Positions 15,101 to 18,233 of a DNA stretch of 18,233 bases are shown here, in pieces; positions within the stretch are counted from its first letter, which is position 1; each line of letters starts with the position of its first letter. Under the pieces are notes generated by a model that saw only the letters and a program-made list of their open reading frames with translations, was not told the DNA's origin and searched no databases. The position numbers were made by a program, and so were the translations under genes. The DNA lies in the NCBI GenBank assembly GCA_048498995.1, contig JBEHWX010000111.1, positions 1 to 18,233 on the forward strand, in the 5' to 3' direction. The stretch is from JBEHWX01 sp048498995. Its GTDB lineage: Bacteria; Bacteroidota; Ignavibacteria; OLB7.

Positions 15101-18098
15101 AACGGCCAGGAACAACATCCTGGTCAACGAGCGCTCCTCGACCGGCACGAGCACCAACCGGGTGATCGACATGTCGAGCGCGACCAACACCTCGACCTTC
15201 GACTACAACATCCTCTGGGCCAGCGGCTCGAGCACGACGATCGGCTACGCCGGATCGGCCTACACCACGCTCTCGGCATGGCAGGGAACCGGGCGCGACG
15301 CCCACAGCTTCACCGGATCGGTGCCGTTCATCAGCACCGCCGGCGGGGATCTGCACGTCAACCCGGCGCCGGTGTTCAAGGGAGAGAGCAGCGCCACGCC
15401 GCTTGCCGGCATCGGCGACGACTTCGACCGGACCACGCGCGACGCCTCGCGGCCGGATATCGGCGCCGATGAGGGGAACTTCAACGGCGGCGGCATCCGC
15501 GTGCTCTACCCGAACGGCGGCGAGTCGTTCGCGGTGAACTACCAGCTGACGATGACCTTCACGACCAACCGCCCGCTGCCGGTGCGCATCGAGTTCTCGC
15601 CGGATGGCGGCGCCACCTGGGTGCAGAAGGGAACGGTGAGCCCGACGGTCAGCGGCACCAACACGGTGACGGTCACCACGCCGAACACGGTGACCAACCA
15701 GGCGCTGGTGCGCGTGATCAGCCAGAGCAACACGAACGAGGCCGACACGAGCGACGCGACCTTCTCGCTGGTCAACCCGGTGATCGTGCTGGGCTCCCCG
15801 AACGGCGGCGAGCGCTGGGTCGGCGGCGACACCAACAAGATCACCTGGACCTCGGAGTTCATGCCCCCGGCGATGACGCTGAACGTCGAGTATTCGACCG
15901 ACGGCGGATCGACCTGGCGCGCGGTCAAGAACGCGATCGCCTCGAACAACCTCCCCGGCTCGAACACGATCGACTGGGTGGTGCCGAACACGCCGACCAC
16001 GCAGGGGAAGGTCCGGGTCTACATCCCCGGCTCCCTCAGCGGCGACACGAGCGCGACGACCTTCACGATCATCGAGCAGCCGCGCGTGACGATTCTGGCC
16101 CCGACCGGCGGCGAGCGCTGGTTCGTCGGCGAGAAGAACACGATCCGGTGGACCTCGGCCACGACCGACTTCGTCAACCTCGAGTACTCGACCAACGGCG
16201 GATCGACCTGGACCGAGATCGCCCACCGCGTGCCGGCCGACCTCGGCGGCTTCGACTGGACGCTTCCGAACACGCCGTCGACCACGGCGATGGTGAGGAT
16301 CAGCAGCTACGAGCGTCCGCGCTACTTCGGGCAGTCGCAGAGCTTCTCGATCTTGAAGTCGACGCTCACGGTGCTCGCGCCGAACGGCGGCGAGAAGTAC
16401 GAGCTGAACCAGCCGGTGACCGTCACCTGGTCGGCGCAGAGCGTCACGAAGCTCCGCGTCGAGTATTCGTCGAACAACGGAGGCACCTGGCAGGTGGTGG
16501 GAAGCGGCGTGCCGGCGGCGACCGGCACCTTCACCTTCACGCCGCCGCAGGTCCCGACCACGCGCGGACTCGTCCGGATCGTCGATGAGGATCGTCCGTC
16601 GTCGGTCGATATCTCCGACGCGCCGTTCGAGGTGATGGAGGCCACGTCGATCACGATCTACTCACCGGCCGCGGGGGACGAATACGCCCGCAACTCGGTG
16701 ACGGCCATCGTCTGGAGCGCGCCGCGCATGGCGGCGGTCAACATCTTCTACAGCTCCAACGGTGGAGCCACCTGGCAGACCGTGGCCACGAACGTGGACG
16801 CGGCGCAGGGGAGCTACATCTGGAGCGTGCCGGGGGTGAACACGACGCAGGGGAAGATCCGGATCGCCAACGCGGCCGGAGGGCTGACCGCCGAGAGCGG
16901 CATCTTCTCGATCATCGACCCGGTGGTTCCGACGCTGCGGGTGATCGCGCCGAACGGCGGCGAGAGCTTCACCGAGGGAGATAACGTCGCGATCCTCTGG
17001 TCGGCCTCGGCCGTCCAGGGAGCACTGACCATCTCCTACTCGAGCAACAGCGGCGCCACCTGGACCACGATCGCCTCGAACGTTCCGGCCTCGGCGGGAC
17101 AGTATGGCTGGACCGCGCCGAGCGCGCCGGGAAGCAACTACCGGATCAGCATCGCCGCTGCGAACGTGACCGACGCCTCCGACGCCGACTTCACGGTCGT
17201 CAAGCGGCTCGCGCCGAAGATCCAGGTGCTGGCCCCGAACGGCGGCGAGAGCCTCACGATCGGCACCCAGCAGGCGATCACCTGGAGCGCGGAGGATGTG
17301 TTCGACTCCTTCACGGTCCAGTACTCGACCGACAACGGCTCCAACTGGAAGGATATCGGCACGGCGCCGGCCAACGCGAGCGGCGCCGGCAACTACTCCC
17401 TGAACTGGACCGTGCCGAGCGAGAAGAGCACCACGGTTCTGGTCCGTGTCCGCTCCAACGCGGCCGGCGACGTCTCCGACGCGGTCTTCCAGATCGTCGA
17501 GCCGGTGAAGGAGCCGATCCGCGTCACCAGCCCGAACGGCGGTGAGCTGTGGGTCTCGCGCGAGGATCGCCAGATCACCTGGCAGGCTCCGGCCGACGTG
17601 GTCAACGTGAGGATCGAGATCTCGCTCGACGGCGGCAACGCCTGGAGCGACGTGATCGCCTCCACGCCGAACGACGGCTCGCACCCCTGGAAGGTCCAGG
17701 ATGTGGCCTCGATCGTCGGCACGGCCGTGATCCGCGTTTCCGACGCGGCCGACGCCACGCGCTCGGATATCTCCGACGCTCCGTTCCAGATCAGCCCGGC
17801 GACCTCCGGCGTTCAGGCCGTCGCCGGCTCGAGCGGCATGCTGAGCCTGGAGGGGAACTTCCCGAATCCGTTCGCCAGCAGCACCGAGCTCCGCTGGAGC
17901 CAGCCGGCTCCGGCCGAGGTGGCCCTCCGGATCTATCGCGCCGACGGCGCCCTTGCCGGCACGGTCGCGATCGGGATTCGCGAGGCCGGACGTCAGCGCT
18001 ACACGGTGGACGCAGGGGATCTTGCGGCCGGCGTCTATCGCTACGAGCTGGTGATCGGCGGCCGGACCCTCTCCGGCAGCATGATCCTGGTCCGCTGA
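12102..18098 (+). CDS. Giant T9SS-secreted protein B, tandem paralogue of A
   Basis: The protein has 1998 aa. The signal peptide is residues 1-38 (ARARRRRRTLSFLFALF..., cut after SAAQA). About 42-517 is beta-helix module 1 (SGTYTVGGSGASYNAIEDAI to DAGADEG). About 520-645 is a CARDB-like linker (VINSGTTAETNVAVRLRI...DGDRTNDTV). About 646-1130 is beta-helix module 2 (SGTYTINPAGSGSRNYASF to DIGADEG). About 1132-1897 holds eight Ig-like repeats; the fifth is degenerate (PAAGDE) and the third reads PTGGE. About 1898-1998 is a T9SS type A sorting domain (NFPNPFASSTELRW...LSGSMILVR). Every domain has a counterpart in A at the same place, so this is a whole-gene duplicate. Residues 134-311 and 744-921 are almost identical at DNA level, unlike the two modules of A. 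Expected location is the outer surface or medium; the ligand is unknown. It has its own promoter-like block. Confidence 0.92.
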   Translation: MLHDPTSMLGSPSARARRRRRTLSFLFALFCVISAAQAQLSGTYTVGGSGASYNAIEDAIAAVQSSGVSGAVTFLINGGTYTPPSGGYTLSAVATMSASNTVTFRPANGATVVIDGNISSPIFNISGGDYFILDGANSTGGSTRNWKVINRGSSQVIKFVNGATYNTVRNMNLIGNATSNSVGIINFSSSTSANGGNSYNAVSSNTLGDSAGTLRSTTGIYSSGTTGASTTNVANRIENNDIINYGNGSSTAYGVWTAAGNQQVKILGNRIRNSIKTGSNGDMEGVRFDNNSDNYLDTIAYNRIWDISTTSATATLRGITVWYQSASSSLVIHNNMVSVIANDGTLGGVYIDPTVAAPTYLYHNSIYVGGTNTTASTTSRVVWVSTSAAVTARDNILVNERSSTGTNTNRVIDMSSATNTSSFSYNVLYAAGSSTTIGYAGSTAYQTMSAWQGTGRDANSFYGNPRFVSPTTGDLHISTTRRTPVESRGTPIAGITTDIDGNTRSTVAPDAGADEGNFLGLLSDDVEALALIAPVNGALVRNGTSYSPTGSVINSGTTAETNVAVRLRIVDQSTGTVVYEDVATLPTLAVSGGPQTVTFNASGSVTGTIGSLADGSYRAQMFVELGADGDRTNDTVTASFVVKGPLSGTYTINPAGSGSRNYASFTAALSDLNQLGVSAAVTFQVAGGTYGGAETLPLRLAPIAGASATNTVTFTPASGATPVIDGNVATQIILFDGADYVVFDGANSTGGSTRNWKVINRGSGQVIKFVNGATYNTVRNMNLIGNATSNSVGIINFSSSTSANGGNSYNAVSSNTLGDSAGTLRSTTGIYSSGTTGASTTNVANRIENNDIINYGNGSSTAYGVWTAAGNQQVKILGNRIRNSIKTGSSGDMEGVRFDNNSDNYLDTIAYNRIWDISTTSTTATLRGINVWYLSASSSLTIQNNMVSVIANDGTLGGVYIDPTAAASVNLYYNSIYIGGSNSAASTTSRAVWVSTNALITARNNILVNERSSTGTSTNRVIDMSSATNTSTFDYNILWASGSSTTIGYAGSAYTTLSAWQGTGRDAHSFTGSVPFISTAGGDLHVNPAPVFKGESSATPLAGIGDDFDRTTRDASRPDIGADEGNFNGGGIRVLYPNGGESFAVNYQLTMTFTTNRPLPVRIEFSPDGGATWVQKGTVSPTVSGTNTVTVTTPNTVTNQALVRVISQSNTNEADTSDATFSLVNPVIVLGSPNGGERWVGGDTNKITWTSEFMPPAMTLNVEYSTDGGSTWRAVKNAIASNNLPGSNTIDWVVPNTPTTQGKVRVYIPGSLSGDTSATTFTIIEQPRVTILAPTGGERWFVGEKNTIRWTSATTDFVNLEYSTNGGSTWTEIAHRVPADLGGFDWTLPNTPSTTAMVRISSYERPRYFGQSQSFSILKSTLTVLAPNGGEKYELNQPVTVTWSAQSVTKLRVEYSSNNGGTWQVVGSGVPAATGTFTFTPPQVPTTRGLVRIVDEDRPSSVDISDAPFEVMEATSITIYSPAAGDEYARNSVTAIVWSAPRMAAVNIFYSSNGGATWQTVATNVDAAQGSYIWSVPGVNTTQGKIRIANAAGGLTAESGIFSIIDPVVPTLRVIAPNGGESFTEGDNVAILWSASAVQGALTISYSSNSGATWTTIASNVPASAGQYGWTAPSAPGSNYRISIAAANVTDASDADFTVVKRLAPKIQVLAPNGGESLTIGTQQAITWSAEDVFDSFTVQYSTDNGSNWKDIGTAPANASGAGNYSLNWTVPSEKSTTVLVRVRSNAAGDVSDAVFQIVEPVKEPIRVTSPNGGELWVSREDRQITWQAPADVVNVRIEISLDGGNAWSDVIASTPNDGSHPWKVQDVASIVGTAVIRVSDAADATRSDISDAPFQISPATSGVQAVAGSSGMLSLEGNFPNPFASSTELRWSQPAPAEVALRIYRADGALAGTVAIGIREAGRQRYTVDAGDLAAGVYRYELVIGGRTLSGSMILVR
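12501..13034 (+). repeat. Internal direct repeat of giant protein B, copy 1
   Basis: This segment matches 14331-14864 at a constant offset of 1830 bases with only four mismatches in 534 (at 12524, 12542, 12561 and 12940). Bases 12562-12939 are identical over 378 nt. Similarity continues downstream at a lower level to about 13460 and falls away sharply upstream of 12501. Confidence 0.95.
14331..14864 (+). repeat. Internal direct repeat of giant protein B, copy 2
   Basis: Second copy of the 12501-13034 segment, lying in beta-helix module 2. The 1830-base distance equals 610 codons, so both copies are in the same frame. The perfect 378-nt core is 14392-14769. Confidence 0.95.
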
Positions 18099-18108
18099 TC
18101 GGGACATC

Positions 18109-18197
18109 TCCCGGCCGGCGGCCGGGAATCGATACGTGAGAAGCGCCTCGCCAGTGGGCGCACCGGGAAGCGCCCTTCCGAGCCATATGCCCACTGG
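18109..18197. terminator. Hairpin cluster downstream of giant protein B
   Basis: Three inverted repeats follow the stop codon: TCCCGGCC/GGCCGGGA at 18109-18127 with a 3-base loop; GGGCGC/GCGCCC at 18156-18175 followed by TT; and CCAGTGGGC (18151-18159) with GCCCACTGG (18189-18197). The last two share bases and are mutually exclusive. They probably serve as a transcription end or 3' stabilising structure; no strong T-tract is seen. The rest to base 18233 shows nothing recognisable. Confidence 0.5.
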
Positions 18198-18233
18198 ATG
18201 CGAACGAAAGTGAGATCGCCTTCGCCAATATCT

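Overview
The window is GC-rich, with coding third positions strongly biased to G/C. Two very large secreted proteins carry a C-terminal type IX secretion (T9SS) type A sorting domain with an NFPNPF motif. That suggests a high-GC member of the Bacteroidota/Chlorobi/Ignavibacteria/Kapabacteria group; a Kapabacteria-like genome is my best guess, with low confidence because no rRNA or core marker is present. Two sites match the Bacteroidota-type promoter element TAnnTTTG, and lexA lacks a Shine-Dalgarno sequence, which also fits.

Layout. (i) 1-1041, plus strand: the 3' part of a surface or fibre-like protein ending in a conserved 'IDHPLDPxNK...YHSFVESP' module. It converges on a small membrane-anchored protein (1277-1747, minus strand), with a 38-bp perfect palindrome between them acting as a probable bidirectional terminator. 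(ii) 1958-3199, minus strand: a lipoprotein with a PQQ/BamB-like beta-propeller, divergent from lexA (3605-4234, plus strand). The 405-bp divergent gap holds a 15-bp tandem repeat and a promoter-like site. (iii) 4235-5283: about 1 kb without a convincing gene. It contains a 12-bp tandem repeat, a 32-bp perfect palindrome, a sigma70-like promoter and two weak overlapping ORFs. (iv) 5284-11349, plus strand: giant secreted protein A (2021 aa). (v) 11350-12101: terminator, 15-bp tandem repeat, promoter-like block, hairpins and a 24-codon leader ORF. (vi) 12102-18098, plus strand: giant secreted protein B (1998 aa), a paralogue of A.

A and B share one architecture: signal peptide, right-handed beta-helix module, CARDB-like linker, second beta-helix module, eight Ig-like 'PNGGE' repeats and a T9SS sorting domain. 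Their Ig repeats match position by position, so the whole gene was duplicated after the repeat array had formed. Within B, the two beta-helix modules share a 534-nt segment with only four differences, including 378 nt with none. This indicates recent internal gene conversion or duplication. The repeats lie 1830 bp (610 codons) apart, so recombination between them would remove one module in frame.

A and B probably act at the cell surface as adhesins, polysaccharide-binding proteins or matrix proteins; the sequence does not give the ligand. LexA here has an intact Ser/Lys dyad but Ala-Ala in place of the usual Ala-Gly scissile pair, and a DNA-binding helix region one residue shorter than in E. 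coli LexA. No mobile element, CRISPR array, tRNA or rRNA was seen.
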